Positions 45,008-54,403 are shown, counted from the first letter of the stretch. The stretch is DNA of 64,000 nt from Saccharicrinis carchari (GCF_900182605.1 NZ_FXTB01000008.1:62001-126000); one strand, 5' to 3'. The notes: a model not told the origin generated them from the sequence alone. Program-made: numbers and translations.

Positions 45008-46258
45008 TCACGGATTAATGTGCTTGCCTTCGATATATTCATCAGGGCGCGCCATCAACACTTTATCGTTCTGTTGCAATCCGTTTACTATGCGTATGTG
45101 GGTTTCGTTTTCTCCTCCTAATTGTACCCGGGTTTTAATTATAGATCCACCCTGTTTTTTAAATACATAATAGGCTGTATCGTTTCCAAAAACAGCTTCA
45201 CGGGGTACCACAATATCATTACTATAACTGGCAATCGTTATTTTATTGGCAGTTGTCATTCCAGGTAAAACTTTTTTCCCCTTCGTATCAAAGGAAATAA
45301 CCACTTTAAATCCGTTCATGCTGGTTCCCGGTATGGGTTGTCCTATGTTGGCTACATTCTTTATCTCCCCCTGAAAAATAAATTCAGGAAAAGCATCGAT
45401 GGTAATTTGTACAGGCTGTCCCACCTTAACCTTGGCAATATCAATTTCTTTAACTATAGCTTCTGAGTACAAGGAACTTAAATCGGGGATAGTAGCTATT
45501 ATTGGCATCCATGGCCCCACATCATCGTCCACCTTTATTTTTCTACCTCTATAACTCCTTCCGTACACTACTATGCCATTTGAAGGTGAGGTTATGCGTA
45601 GCTGTGATTTCAATTTCTCCAATAAGTCTTTCGTCTCAACATCCCTGCTCAAATACTTTTTAATCCGATTTATCTTAATCTTTTGCCTCAAAACCTCCTT
45701 ATCATAATTTCTGAGCTTAGCATTTATTTCCAATTGTGCCTTCTCCAGGGCAATGCCGGCCTGTCGTTGTGTTGCTTTAGATTCGTACTGTGATTGCTCA
45801 ACCCTGATTAGGCTTTCTTCCAAATTATCTTTGGCATTAGTTAATTCTTCTCTTTTTTGCATCAATTGGATGGTACTGTCTAATATGGCCGACTCCAATG
45901 AATTATTATGTTCTTCTATTCGTTCTTTAATCCTGACCAAACGCTCTTCCACTTCGGAAGGATCGAGAGATGCCACAAAATCTCCTTTTTTCACCTGTGT
46001 ACCTTCGGTCACCAAATCCGATATTTTCATTCGCCATATACCTACATCGCGCCTGCTCAATATCTCGGGAATGTTGATACTTTCAAATTCCAAGGCCTGG
46101 ACCTCACCATCGGCGGCAACCTCCATGGCAAAAGGCATAATTTGCGCACGCACCGTTTGGTAATTAACTGAGGCTGGCCAAAAAACAACAATTAAAATCA
46201 TAAACAACAGCACGGCGGCTCCTGTTAACACATATTTTTTTGGTATTTTATTAAGCAT
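45008..46258 (-). CDS. Efflux periplasmic adaptor (HlyD/MacA family), last gene of the MacB operon
   Basis: The 416-aa protein has an N-terminal membrane anchor (YVLTGAAVLLFMILIVVFW), a lipoyl half, a coiled-coil hairpin of ~110 residues (IKERIEEHNNSLESAILDS onward), and barrel and membrane-proximal domains with VPREAVFGNDTAYYVF. It is paralogous to the adaptor at 49191-50528 (VPAEAVFENDSLSYVY), and both have the IPGTSMNGFKVVISF/IPGGDAKVFEVSIKV region. It starts 18 bp after the TolC gene. Having two adaptors in one operon suggests a mixed adaptor ring or two related pumps. Confidence 0.9.
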   Translation of the reverse strand: MLNKIPKKYVLTGAAVLLFMILIVVFWPASVNYQTVRAQIMPFAMEVAADGEVQALEFESINIPEILSRRDVGIWRMKISDLVTEGTQVKKGDFVASLDPSEVEERLVRIKERIEEHNNSLESAILDSTIQLMQKREELTNAKDNLEESLIRVEQSQYESKATQRQAGIALEKAQLEINAKLRNYDKEVLRQKIKINRIKKYLSRDVETKDLLEKLKSQLRITSPSNGIVVYGRSYRGRKIKVDDDVGPWMPIIATIPDLSSLYSEAIVKEIDIAKVKVGQPVQITIDAFPEFIFQGEIKNVANIGQPIPGTSMNGFKVVISFDTKGKKVLPGMTTANKITIASYSNDIVVPREAVFGNDTAYYVFKKQGGSIIKTRVQLGGENETHIRIVNGLQQNDKVLMARPDEYIEGKHINP

Positions 46259-46276
46259 ATCTATTAGGGTTTATAC

Positions 46277-47776
46277 TCAATTCTGTAAAAGGTCATCCAA
46301 TTCTTTTATCAGGGATTGCCCACCCTCAAAATCGAACAAAGTTATTCGTCTGATATTAAAATAATTGGTCCAATAGGTTTGCAAGCTTTGAATGTAACTA
46401 CGTTTAGCAGCGTCTACCGAATTACGGGCAGAATTTAGTTTTATTACATCTACCTTATCTATTAAAAAACGTTGTTTTGTCACCTCATAACCCAGCTGGG
46501 CAATGGTATCGGCTTTGGCAGAAATCTTCACCTGTTCTTCCTGCATATTAAATTCCATTACCTGAAGAAAAACGTTTTGTTCAAAATCAATTTTCGCCTG
46601 GCGCACTTCGGCTTCGGTGACCTCTTTGTTGGAACGTGCCATCTGCACCTGTCCGCGCCTCTTGCCCCAATCAATAATAGGCACACCTAGCGTAAGGCTA
46701 AGTCTTTGATCTCTTTCGAAGGGAGATGAATAAACTTCGTCGAAATTATCGGTATTTTTGTTGTAACCAAAGTTACCCCTAATACCTATATCAAAGCCAT
46801 CTGTTCCTTTTGCCTGAGCAATTTCACTATCGGCCTGGATAAGGCGTTGCTCAAAGTTTAAAACGTCAGGATTATTTTCGTAGGCCATTGCCAGGGCCCG
46901 ATCAAGCTGTATTTTAAATTCCGGTATGCTCGATGGCAATATACATTCTATGTGTACATTTTCGTCGAAACCCAAAAAAGAGTTAATGGTAGAACGCGCT
47001 TGCTCTAAATCAACCTTTGCCCTACTCAAATTAATATTGGCGTTCAGGTAACTTAACTCCAAATCGAGCAACTCGTCCTGTGTAACGGTTCCAATCTCAA
47101 AACGTCCCTTGCCTATTCGATATAAAGTATCGGCATTGGACAGGTTGGTTTCGGCAATACCCAGATTAATTTCGGCTTTGGCTAAATTAAAAAACACGTT
47201 AGTGGTTCTGCCCGAGAGCTCTTGTAAGCCTTGAAGGTATTCCAATTTGGCCTGCTCAAACTTTAGCGGCTCTAACATGGATCGCCATTTAAAACGATTG
47301 TACCCACCAATGGGTTGTGATATCCCTACTGAAATTGGGATGGAGGAATAGGAAATATTACCGCTCTCAAGATTTTCGAGACGCCTAAACTCACTAAATA
47401 CGGATACCCTTGCTCCTGTAGCCGTAATGTTTTGCGATAAATCCAAGGTCGCATTGGAGCTCAGATTTTTTGATGGAACAAGTACGTCCTCGCCATTAAT
47501 ATACCTGGAAGAAATAGTACTCTGATAATTAATAGGCGTTGAGCTCAATCCGAGCAGTGGCAACCTTTCGGCCTTATAGCTCCTGAACTCCCAATATCGG
47601 GCCAAATACATGTGCTTTTGTTTAAAGCTCAGTATCGATTGCTCAAAGGCAATCTCGATAGCCTGGTCCAAGGTCATGTTCAGTTTTATTTCTTCTTTTT
47701 GGGCTGCGGCTTTGGAGAATATTATTACGTTTATAACTAAAAGAAGTGCTATTCTCTTTAAAAATATTTTTGCCAT
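46277..47776 (-). CDS. TolC-family outer-membrane efflux channel
   Basis: The 499-aa protein has a signal peptide (RIALLLVINVIIFSKAAAQ) and TolC helical repeats (LNMTLDQAIEIAFEQSILSFKQ, and in the second half ALAMAYENNPDVLNFEQRLIQA). It is in the middle of a four-gene minus-strand operon, 46 bp after the permease and 18 bp before the second adaptor. Confidence 0.92.
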   Translation of the reverse strand: MAKIFLKRIALLLVINVIIFSKAAAQKEEIKLNMTLDQAIEIAFEQSILSFKQKHMYLARYWEFRSYKAERLPLLGLSSTPINYQSTISSRYINGEDVLVPSKNLSSNATLDLSQNITATGARVSVFSEFRRLENLESGNISYSSIPISVGISQPIGGYNRFKWRSMLEPLKFEQAKLEYLQGLQELSGRTTNVFFNLAKAEINLGIAETNLSNADTLYRIGKGRFEIGTVTQDELLDLELSYLNANINLSRAKVDLEQARSTINSFLGFDENVHIECILPSSIPEFKIQLDRALAMAYENNPDVLNFEQRLIQADSEIAQAKGTDGFDIGIRGNFGYNKNTDNFDEVYSSPFERDQRLSLTLGVPIIDWGKRRGQVQMARSNKEVTEAEVRQAKIDFEQNVFLQVMEFNMQEEQVKISAKADTIAQLGYEVTKQRFLIDKVDVIKLNSARNSVDAAKRSYIQSLQTYWTNYFNIRRITLFDFEGGQSLIKELDDLLQN

Positions 47777-47822
47777 TTTACGGGAGTCTTTATACTGATA
47801 CCTAAATACTGATTTTCTAATG

Positions 47823-49187
47823 CTAATGTCTCAAAGATTCAACCGGGTCCTGATTAGCGGCGCTGCGGGCCGGTATATAGCCGAACACCACCCCTACTGT
47901 TGCTGATACGCCAAAGGCTATAAATACGGACCAAAATGAAACGATGGTTTTTATATCTGCAGTTACCTCAATGGTATAAGCCATCAGCACACCGATGATA
48001 ACACCGATAATTCCTCCCCCTATACTGATTAAAGTCGATTCCGACAGAAATTGCACAATAATATCTTTACGCGAAGCACCAATAGCCTGACGGGTTCCTA
48101 TTTCGCGGATACGTTCCCACACCGAAGCCAGCATAATATTCATAATGCCTATCCCCCCTACCAGCAACGAAATACCTGCGATAGCACCAAGGACAATGTT
48201 AAAAATATCGTTTGTTTTTTGTTGTTGCTTTAGCAGAAGTTCGGGCACGGTAACCTGAAAATCGTACATATTGGAATGCCGCCTCAGCAACATCCGCTTT
48301 ATAATGTCGGCGGTGGCGCTCAGTTGCTCTGTTTCCTTTACCTGTACCACTATTTTATCTAACTGATTTTCAATCTGAGCATTGCTTACCTGCGTACTTC
48401 TGCCGCGACCTCCTCCCCTACTCATACGTTCAAGCTCTACAGGATTAATCCTGGATCGATCTTTATATCTCAGCAACAAAGATTGGGTAGGCACAAAAAC
48501 TTTATTGTCGGATGAGCTGATCCCCATTTCGTCAGATGCCGAGGTAGTAAAATCCCTTTTTTCGGCCACGCCAACTACTTGCAACCAGTTTTCGCCCACT
48601 TTGATATATTTGCCAATGGGGTTATCCTGATTAAAAAATTTGTCTTTGACATTATAACCAATAACACATACAGGCTGGCTCTTTTGGTTCTGTTCCTTGC
48701 TAAATGCCTTGCCCTGAACGATACCTATATTTAGTAACGAAAAATAATCGGTTGAAACACCTTCTAATACAATAGGCTGACTTTTGCCTTTGTTTATGGC
48801 ATAATAATTCATCGAAACCACCGGGCTGACCTTGGCAACCGATGGTATGGTTTTAAGGATGGCATGGGCATCGCTAAGGGTTAGTCCGTTGGATTTTCTT
48901 TTTCCTTTTTTCTCCTCCCCTTCTTCATCACTTTGCTGATTGGCATTGCTCACTACCGATTCTTTAACCGGTGTGATGATAATATTATTGACACCCACCA
49001 ATTTAATTTGCTCCAGCACTTCCTGCTGTGCTCCCTTGCCTATGGCCAACATGCTTATTACTGCGGCTACTCCGAACATTATACCTAACGCGGTTAGCAA
49101 CGATTTAACAGTATTAGCCATGATAGCTTCAATGGCGATAATAACATTGTGGATATAACGGGTATATAATTGCCTTATTTCGCGCAT
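47823..49187 (-). CDS. MacB-type ABC permease without an ATPase domain
   Basis: The 454-aa protein has an N-terminal helix in SLLTALGIMFGVAAVISMLAIG, a periplasmic domain with a Gly/Arg/Ser-rich insert (SRGGGRGRSTQ, ~260-272) and an acidic/basic loop at ~83-100 (SDEEGEEKKGKRKS), then three membrane segments after ~325 with the coupling helix VWERIREIGTRQAIGAS. This is the MacB membrane part. MacB itself carries an N-terminal ATPase; here there is none in the protein or in the operon. An ATPase must be supplied in trans. It lies 3 bp after the adaptor gene at 49191. Confidence 0.9.
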   Translation of the reverse strand: MREIRQLYTRYIHNVIIAIEAIMANTVKSLLTALGIMFGVAAVISMLAIGKGAQQEVLEQIKLVGVNNIIITPVKESVVSNANQQSDEEGEEKKGKRKSNGLTLSDAHAILKTIPSVAKVSPVVSMNYYAINKGKSQPIVLEGVSTDYFSLLNIGIVQGKAFSKEQNQKSQPVCVIGYNVKDKFFNQDNPIGKYIKVGENWLQVVGVAEKRDFTTSASDEMGISSSDNKVFVPTQSLLLRYKDRSRINPVELERMSRGGGRGRSTQVSNAQIENQLDKIVVQVKETEQLSATADIIKRMLLRRHSNMYDFQVTVPELLLKQQQKTNDIFNIVLGAIAGISLLVGGIGIMNIMLASVWERIREIGTRQAIGASRKDIIVQFLSESTLISIGGGIIGVIIGVLMAYTIEVTADIKTIVSFWSVFIAFGVSATVGVVFGYIPARSAANQDPVESLRH

Positions 49188-49190
49188 GAT

Positions 49191-50528
49191 TTATCGGACG
49201 TTAAAGGTTAGTGGCTTTTTTTCTGTTTCAATGGTGTCCGCTGAGTCCTGTTTCAATAAATATTCATAAATATCCAAGCCTACATACTCCATCGGCGATT
49301 CCGTAACCGGCTCGTTCATTAGTAATGTTTCTCCCTCTTCCACCCCTTGCTTTATTTGAACATAGTTTTCATTTTCGGCTCCAATTTCAACTATTTGCCT
49401 TAGGTTAGGCCGATTAGCCAAATATACATACGATAAAGAATCGTTTTCGAAAACGGCTTCGGCTGGCACATACGCCACATCATCCAATACATTGATGGTA
49501 ATAACATTAACGGTGGTCATGGCCGGGCGTAAGTCCTTGTCGTAGCCGTTAACCTTGATGGATACTTCAAAAACCTTTGCGTCGCCCCCCGGAATTACCT
49601 GACCAATGTTGGCCACTTCGGTTACTTCACCATCAAACTCTTTCTCCGGAAAGGCATCTACACCCACCTTAACTTTTTGTCCTACCTTAATTTTGCTGAT
49701 GTCCACCTCGTTGATAAAAGTTTTTGAAACCATTGACGTTAAATCGGGAAGCTCCGCTATTTTAGGCGACCAACGGCTAATTACGCTCCCGGCCCGTATT
49801 TTATTTCCCATACGGTCGTAGCTATAAATTAGCATACCCGGAGCAGGAGCCTTTACATCGATAGCTTCGAACAGCTTTTCAATTTCATTTATTCGGGTGC
49901 GCACCCTTTCTATTTCGTTATAGGCTCTGTTTACCTTAAGGGCGTTTTGTTGTTTTTTTAATTCATAGTTCCGCTCCTCTTGATTGAGATTCCTCTTGGC
50001 TTTCTGAAAATTTAGTTCTGCTTGTCGTATGGCCGATGGCGATTCGTAAACTGATTGCTTTAGTATGAGTTCCTTTTCTTCCAGATCGATTTTGGCATTT
50101 ACCAAATTATCGCGCAAATTGCTTAGGTTGATATTGGTATCCAACTTAGCGTCCTCATATTGTTCCAATTCTTCGGTTAGCCTGGTTAAGGCTTCGGTCA
50201 TTTTCTCTTCCACCGCACTATGGTCAAGGGATGCCACGTAATCACCCGAATCAACTACTGTTCCTTCCTCAATAATCTTGGTCACTTTAATTTCGTAAAT
50301 ATCTATGTAACGTGCCGAGAGTTCGGTTGGAACATTTATGCTTACCGAGTTTTGTGCCTCTAACTGTCCGGTGCTGTATACAAAGGACTCAAATTTACCT
50401 TTTACAACTTTTGTTGTAATAGAATTACTACTAAGGACCGTGGTTTTAGTAAAACCGAAGTATACAATACCGGCAAGAAATATCAACGATGCAATTATTA
50501 ATGCACCCATTTTTTTATTCATCCTCAT
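49191..50528 (-). CDS. Efflux periplasmic adaptor (HlyD/MacA family), first gene of the MacB operon
   Basis: The 445-aa protein has a membrane anchor (MGALIIASLIFLAGIVYFGF), lipoyl and coiled-coil parts (LTRLTEELEQYEDAKLDTN and the helix ending LEEKELILKQSVYES), and barrel domains. The C-terminal ~30 residues (LLKQDSADTIETEKKPLTF) form a charged tail absent from its paralogue. ATGs at 50528 and 50522 are both usable. The gene starts the operon adaptor, permease, TolC, adaptor. Confidence 0.9.
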   Translation of the reverse strand: MRMNKKMGALIIASLIFLAGIVYFGFTKTTVLSSNSITTKVVKGKFESFVYSTGQLEAQNSVSINVPTELSARYIDIYEIKVTKIIEEGTVVDSGDYVASLDHSAVEEKMTEALTRLTEELEQYEDAKLDTNINLSNLRDNLVNAKIDLEEKELILKQSVYESPSAIRQAELNFQKAKRNLNQEERNYELKKQQNALKVNRAYNEIERVRTRINEIEKLFEAIDVKAPAPGMLIYSYDRMGNKIRAGSVISRWSPKIAELPDLTSMVSKTFINEVDISKIKVGQKVKVGVDAFPEKEFDGEVTEVANIGQVIPGGDAKVFEVSIKVNGYDKDLRPAMTTVNVITINVLDDVAYVPAEAVFENDSLSYVYLANRPNLRQIVEIGAENENYVQIKQGVEEGETLLMNEPVTESPMEYVGLDIYEYLLKQDSADTIETEKKPLTFNVR

Positions 50529-50580
50529 TATAATAGCGTTTATAGTTCAGGAGAGGTCGCAAATTGCATCAAAAACAGTG

Positions 50581-50625
50581 CCATTTGCAGCGCACTGCAA
50601 ACTTAAAAAAATAACCTGCAAATGG
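50581..50625 (-). promoter_or_regulatory. Candidate operator and -7 element of the efflux operon
   Basis: CCATTTGCAG (50581-50590) and its exact complement CTGCAAATGG (50616-50625) flank 25 bp. Inside lies CTGCAAA at 50595-50601, pairing with the left arm as TTTGCAG-CGCA-CTGCAAA. This gives three TTTGCAG half-sites. On the minus strand TAAGTTTG (50598-50605) matches TAnnTTTG exactly, so a bound regulator would cover the promoter. A -33 box at the right distance is not clear. Confidence 0.55.
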
Positions 50626-50857
50626 AACTGATAAAAAACATATTATGGAGATAATCAGATAATTTTACAAAGTCTCGTTTTACCTCTTTCTTTATATTTC
50701 TATACATCGAGCCTCGGGCATTCAGACCTTAGTATATGATTAAAGAATTTACCATCCCAAAGCTTCCAAGGCTGTTTCGGAACAGACACTAACCGAAAAA
50801 AGACAAATAAAACTAAGGATAATTTATTTTTACTGCTCGGCTACCCTGTTAGTAAAA

Positions 50858-50890
50858 GACGAGCTACCCGGAACAGGCCGGAAGCTCGTC
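50858..50890 (-). terminator. Terminator-like hairpin downstream of the unknown cassette
   Basis: Arms GACGAGCT (50858-50865) and AGCTCGTC (50883-50890) enclose a second CCGG pairing. The minus strand continues with TTTTACT, the plus strand with ATTTTTGG. It is 217 bp after the last gene of the cassette, so it could end that transcript. Confidence 0.6.
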
Positions 50891-51106
50891 ATTTTTGGCA
50901 TCTTCTTATCCGATAAGTTAATCTTTCACCCGTAAATTATTAAGTAATAGCAACGCTTTACTACAGGCATACGGACACACGGCTTCTATTATAGCTACAC
51001 CTTTTTCAATGATGTTTTTAAAGCTTTGTAGTCTAAAATCAGTCCACCCCCACCGGCTCATTTATTTATCACCAAGGTGCGCACTGCACCCACCGTAGTA
51101 TCGGCA

Positions 51107-51574
51107 TTAAGGCTTATCATCGGCTTTTCGCCTGCTAAACAAATCTTTATTAAACACTATTCTTTTCCTTATTTTAAAAAAACCTCTATATACAATGTTC
51201 ATTACACCTTTTGCCAACAACTTACGGCCATACCAGGCTGCTGTACCAATTAAGGCAGGTACTAACAGCGCCACATATCTGTCTGCCTCGGCCCATATTA
51301 AACTCATCATTGAAAAACCGAAGAGTCCTGCTGTCACCAATATTTCAATAGTGCGCAGTTGTTGTTTTATTTGCTTCAGAAATACATCCAGTTTCTTAAA
51401 ATGATCTATATATATCTGCTGATTGTCGGCCAGCCTATTTTCATTAAAATACACCAAAATATCTCCATCTAAATAAAAGATGGTTAAAACCGCGGGACTT
51501 TCCACCTTTTCGGGTGTTTGTACCTGATATCTCCCTTTACGGACGAGTGTGAGAATAGATTGATTTAAAAGCAT
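51107..51574 (-). CDS. Small membrane protein of the amidase cassette, unknown function
   Basis: I do not recognise this 155-aa protein. It has a strand LTIFYLDGDILVYF containing L-D36-G-D38-I, then a helix with H58, and two membrane segments at about 79-93 and 99-118. It ends in a basic tail (KIRKRIVFNKDLFSRRK). The D-G-D-I element with a His 22 residues later is shared with four other proteins of this operon. It is the last gene, 87 bp after the previous one. The basic C-terminus should be cytoplasmic (positive-inside rule). Confidence 0.7.
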   Translation of the reverse strand: MLLNQSILTLVRKGRYQVQTPEKVESPAVLTIFYLDGDILVYFNENRLADNQQIYIDHFKKLDVFLKQIKQQLRTIEILVTAGLFGFSMMSLIWAEADRYVALLVPALIGTAAWYGRKLLAKGVMNIVYRGFFKIRKRIVFNKDLFSRRKADDKP

Positions 51575-51661
51575 TAGTAGTGCATCTTAGTGCTAAGGTA
51601 TTTTTGCGTGGCTCACTAAAAACAGCACGCTCCGTGTTAAAAAAGGAATGAGAATTCTCAA

Positions 51662-52363
51662 TTAAGCTTTTCTTTCAAATATCTCTCCCACTATTTTTAC
51701 GGCGGTACTTATCAGGCTGTTCCAATAGTCAATGGAGAGCTTCGTGTGTTTATCATGAATATCGATGATGAGCTGGCGCGGCTTATTGGCAAAACCCTCC
51801 TCAATACGGGAAACGATGTCGCCATCAATGCCCATCCTTGTTTGCATCACAATTTTTTCGATGCCCAAGTCAAAAGACCGTTTTAAATTAGCGAGTTCCT
51901 TTGGGGCTACGGGGCCTTTTAAGGTAAACTTATTGTAGTTGCTAAGCTCTACTGTTAAAGCAGTTTTTTCGGGGTTCTCTTTTATTTTATAGGCTTCACT
52001 TCGACTCAATGACGCTATAAATTGACAAAACGAAAGCATTCGCAAAAATACCATATAATCAGTATCTTCCATCCAAAGATCGTTTTCGTTCATATAATCC
52101 TGCAATTTGGATAGTGTATCTAACAGATTACTGAAGCATATGCAATCACCAAGCACAAAGGTAAAACCCTCAAAATCGTTATCCTTTATAATATCTTTTA
52201 CCTTACAAACGTAGCGCGCATGAAGCCGAAAGAGCAATTCCTCCACCCTATCGGGGGGATTTGCAGCCGTCATTCCTTTTTTTATAATGGTATCGATTTG
52301 AAGATGAGTTAAATCTTCGAGCATGGAAACGATGGCATTTTTTTTATTTGATCCGTTAGCCAT
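51662..52363 (-). CDS. Unknown protein of the amidase cassette, with shared D-G-D module
   Basis: I do not recognise this 233-aa protein. It begins with LEDLTHLQIDTIIKKG (15-30), which resembles the start of the proteins at 52367 and 54404. The middle is helical, with several Cys (FVLGDCICFSN, LSFCQFIA). The C-terminal part has the strand MQTRMGIDGDIVSRI (D180, D182), then H203 and a helix. There is no signal peptide or membrane segment. The gene starts 3 bp after the stop of the 113-aa gene, so the two are probably coupled. Confidence 0.7.
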   Translation of the reverse strand: MANGSNKKNAIVSMLEDLTHLQIDTIIKKGMTAANPPDRVEELLFRLHARYVCKVKDIIKDNDFEGFTFVLGDCICFSNLLDTLSKLQDYMNENDLWMEDTDYMVFLRMLSFCQFIASLSRSEAYKIKENPEKTALTVELSNYNKFTLKGPVAPKELANLKRSFDLGIEKIVMQTRMGIDGDIVSRIEEGFANKPRQLIIDIHDKHTKLSIDYWNSLISTAVKIVGEIFERKA

Positions 52364-52366
52364 TGA

Positions 52367-52708
52367 TTAACCTATTTTATCCTTGAGATCGAAAAGTACA
52401 TCAATAATGGTTTTCAGGGTTTGAATGTTGTTTTCAATTATCTCACTCCCTCTGGCTTCGCGTGATTGATGAAACTGTACCAACTCGGGGTACTTTTGAT
52501 AAAACTCCTCCGACAAGTCTGTTTGAATATCTCCATCAACCAAATCGATATGGCTAATCATCCCTTTCACCTCATTGTTGGGCTTAAATGAAACAGTAGT
52601 ACCATCGTCGTTAGTTACCAAAGTGCCCATTAAGGTCTGGATCTTTAGTGTTGTCAAATCGTCTATCTTATCCGATATGTTCTTAATAATTTGTTCTGCT
52701 TTTGACAT
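52367..52708 (-). CDS. Unknown small protein of the amidase cassette, with shared D-G-D module
   Basis: I do not recognise this 113-aa protein. It consists almost only of the shared module: IDDLTTLKIQTLMGTL at 15-30, strands, DLVDGDIQTDL (D58, D60), H80 in ELVQFHQSR, and a C-terminal helix (IIENNIQTLKTIIDVLFDL). It aligns by eye along its full length with the 131-aa protein at 54404. It is likely soluble and cytoplasmic. Neighbouring gaps are 11 and 3 bp. Confidence 0.72.
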   Translation of the reverse strand: MSKAEQIIKNISDKIDDLTTLKIQTLMGTLVTNDDGTTVSFKPNNEVKGMISHIDLVDGDIQTDLSEEFYQKYPELVQFHQSREARGSEIIENNIQTLKTIIDVLFDLKDKIG

Positions 52709-52719
52709 AACTTCTATTT

Positions 52720-54327
52720 TTAATTTGTTACGAGTTCTAATTTTTTATACTGCTCCGATACTACCTTAAAACTGTTGACTATGGAAAACAGAGCCAAGGG
52801 CCAACTCAATACATTGAGTGCCCGCGATAAGCTTTTAAGCACAAGGCCTGTAACTGCCAAGGAAAACGCAAGTGCGGCCCATCGGTATCTGACCTCTTTG
52901 GTATGTTCTTTTATCATGTTGGCACTGGCATCAATGGCAATGGTAGATACATCGGCATCAAGACGGCACCAGGTGCTGATAAAACGGAAGCGGTTACCGG
53001 TAAAAATTACTTTTCGCCCAATTAAAAAGCGGATACCATCGATAAAAGCAGCCAATCCGACCTTTAGCCTGTCGAAGAAATTAGCAAAAAATCTTTTTAA
53101 AAAGCCCCATACTCTACTGGCTTTGTTCACTACCCATTTGAACATTTTTTTTGCAAAGCGAAAAGCTTTTTTTAATAATTTTTTAATTCCATAGTATAAT
53201 CGCTTAAGTATTCCTTTTTTTTGCGATATGGAGGATTGTTGTTTCTGTATGCCCACTCTCAGATCCTGCAGGTTATCCTGGAATATCTGTTGCTGCTCCG
53301 GCTGTGCGTTTTTAATGTCGCTTGTCAACGAGTCCCAAATCTGCGTTTCATCCACCATGTTTTCTTCTATGGCATATTCAGTCAGGAAAAACAATGCGTT
53401 AAACATAAAATAACCATTGCCCAAATAGGTCAGCACCCGGTGTATTTTAACATCCTTTTTATCCGCTTCGTTGTGCGACCGGATGGATTGAAGGATACTA
53501 TCCAAACTTAGGTCACCTAGATTAGAATCCAGCAAGCCATCGTAAAATCCCTCCTGCCACTGATGCACTTGTATTAATCGCACCAAAAATTGCTTTAAGG
53601 GGTTATTACTCTCTCGCCTTAAAAAGACATAATCAATATTATTCTGGTTGTTTTTAAAAATATGCTTTTGCAGTAAATCAATATACGTATTACTATTACC
53701 AAAATCATCTTCGAGCTGTGCTCCGAACCGTCGCCTCCTATCCAGCTTCCGTTTGAGCTTTTCAGAAGCTTGTGCTGAATAAAAGCTCAACACAAAATTT
53801 TCTTTATCATGCTGCTGTAACAAATGATTGGTAAATTCCTGCACATTGGCTAAATGATTAACCGCTTCCAGGGCATTACACCTGCCAAACCCGGCAATCT
53901 GCATAATACTCATCATCGAAGCCATACCGAAAGGTATTTCAATTGGCTGCACCCATAACCCAAATAAATCCAAACGATAATGAATTACCCGGCTTGCTAA
54001 GGTGGTTTGTCCGCGCTGGGGTAAGCTTTCAAAGGTTATACCTTCGTCAATGTCGGTGAGTCGGCGTAAAAAATATTTTACATAAGACTCTCTGCCCAGT
54101 TTTCTTTGGTGTACAATTTCACTTAAAGTAAAAATACCTGAATCGATAAGATCATATTCAAACTTTTCTATGGCCACATCTTCATGCTTTTGGCTAAAAG
54201 TATTGACCAAATGTGCCGGTAGATAACCCAACTCCATCAAATGTTGCGAAATTTCGCTGTCGCTTTTCGGAAAAAGATTTAGTTCTTTTTCGCACTGTTC
54301 TAATATGAACTCCTCAGAGCTTAACAT
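52720..54327 (-). CDS. Large membrane-associated protein of the amidase cassette, unknown function
   Basis: I do not recognise this 535-aa protein. Residues ~25-70 (SQHLMELGYLPAHLV...AIEKFEYDLIDSG) look like a peptidoglycan-binding type-1 fold, and a second copy may lie at ~115-165. The middle (~190-360) is helical. Residues 372-439 are strongly cationic and amphipathic, with 19 Lys/Arg and 2 acidic residues, many Phe and Trp, e.g. GIKKLLKKAFRFAKKMFKW. Next comes STWCRLDADVSTIAID, the shared module (D457, D459, H475), followed by a hydrophobic stretch (~481-520). The layout would fit a membrane-acting or pore-forming protein; this is inference. Confidence 0.7.
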   Translation of the reverse strand: MLSSEEFILEQCEKELNLFPKSDSEISQHLMELGYLPAHLVNTFSQKHEDVAIEKFEYDLIDSGIFTLSEIVHQRKLGRESYVKYFLRRLTDIDEGITFESLPQRGQTTLASRVIHYRLDLFGLWVQPIEIPFGMASMMSIMQIAGFGRCNALEAVNHLANVQEFTNHLLQQHDKENFVLSFYSAQASEKLKRKLDRRRRFGAQLEDDFGNSNTYIDLLQKHIFKNNQNNIDYVFLRRESNNPLKQFLVRLIQVHQWQEGFYDGLLDSNLGDLSLDSILQSIRSHNEADKKDVKIHRVLTYLGNGYFMFNALFFLTEYAIEENMVDETQIWDSLTSDIKNAQPEQQQIFQDNLQDLRVGIQKQQSSISQKKGILKRLYYGIKKLLKKAFRFAKKMFKWVVNKASRVWGFLKRFFANFFDRLKVGLAAFIDGIRFLIGRKVIFTGNRFRFISTWCRLDADVSTIAIDASANMIKEHTKEVRYRWAALAFSLAVTGLVLKSLSRALNVLSWPLALFSIVNSFKVVSEQYKKLELVTN

Positions 54328-54403
54328 AGCGTTGCATTTTGAAGTTATCGTTTAAAAACTGCTACCCCACCAAGTATCTACTTTTTAGTGTATATAAAGG
54401 AAG

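Larger units (their letters stand above)
50529..51106. other. Non-coding gap between the efflux operon and the unknown cassette
   Basis: This 578-bp gap holds the candidate operator and -7 element of the efflux operon at 50581-50625 and a terminator-like hairpin at 50858-50890. No credible gene is seen in between. Confidence 0.6.
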
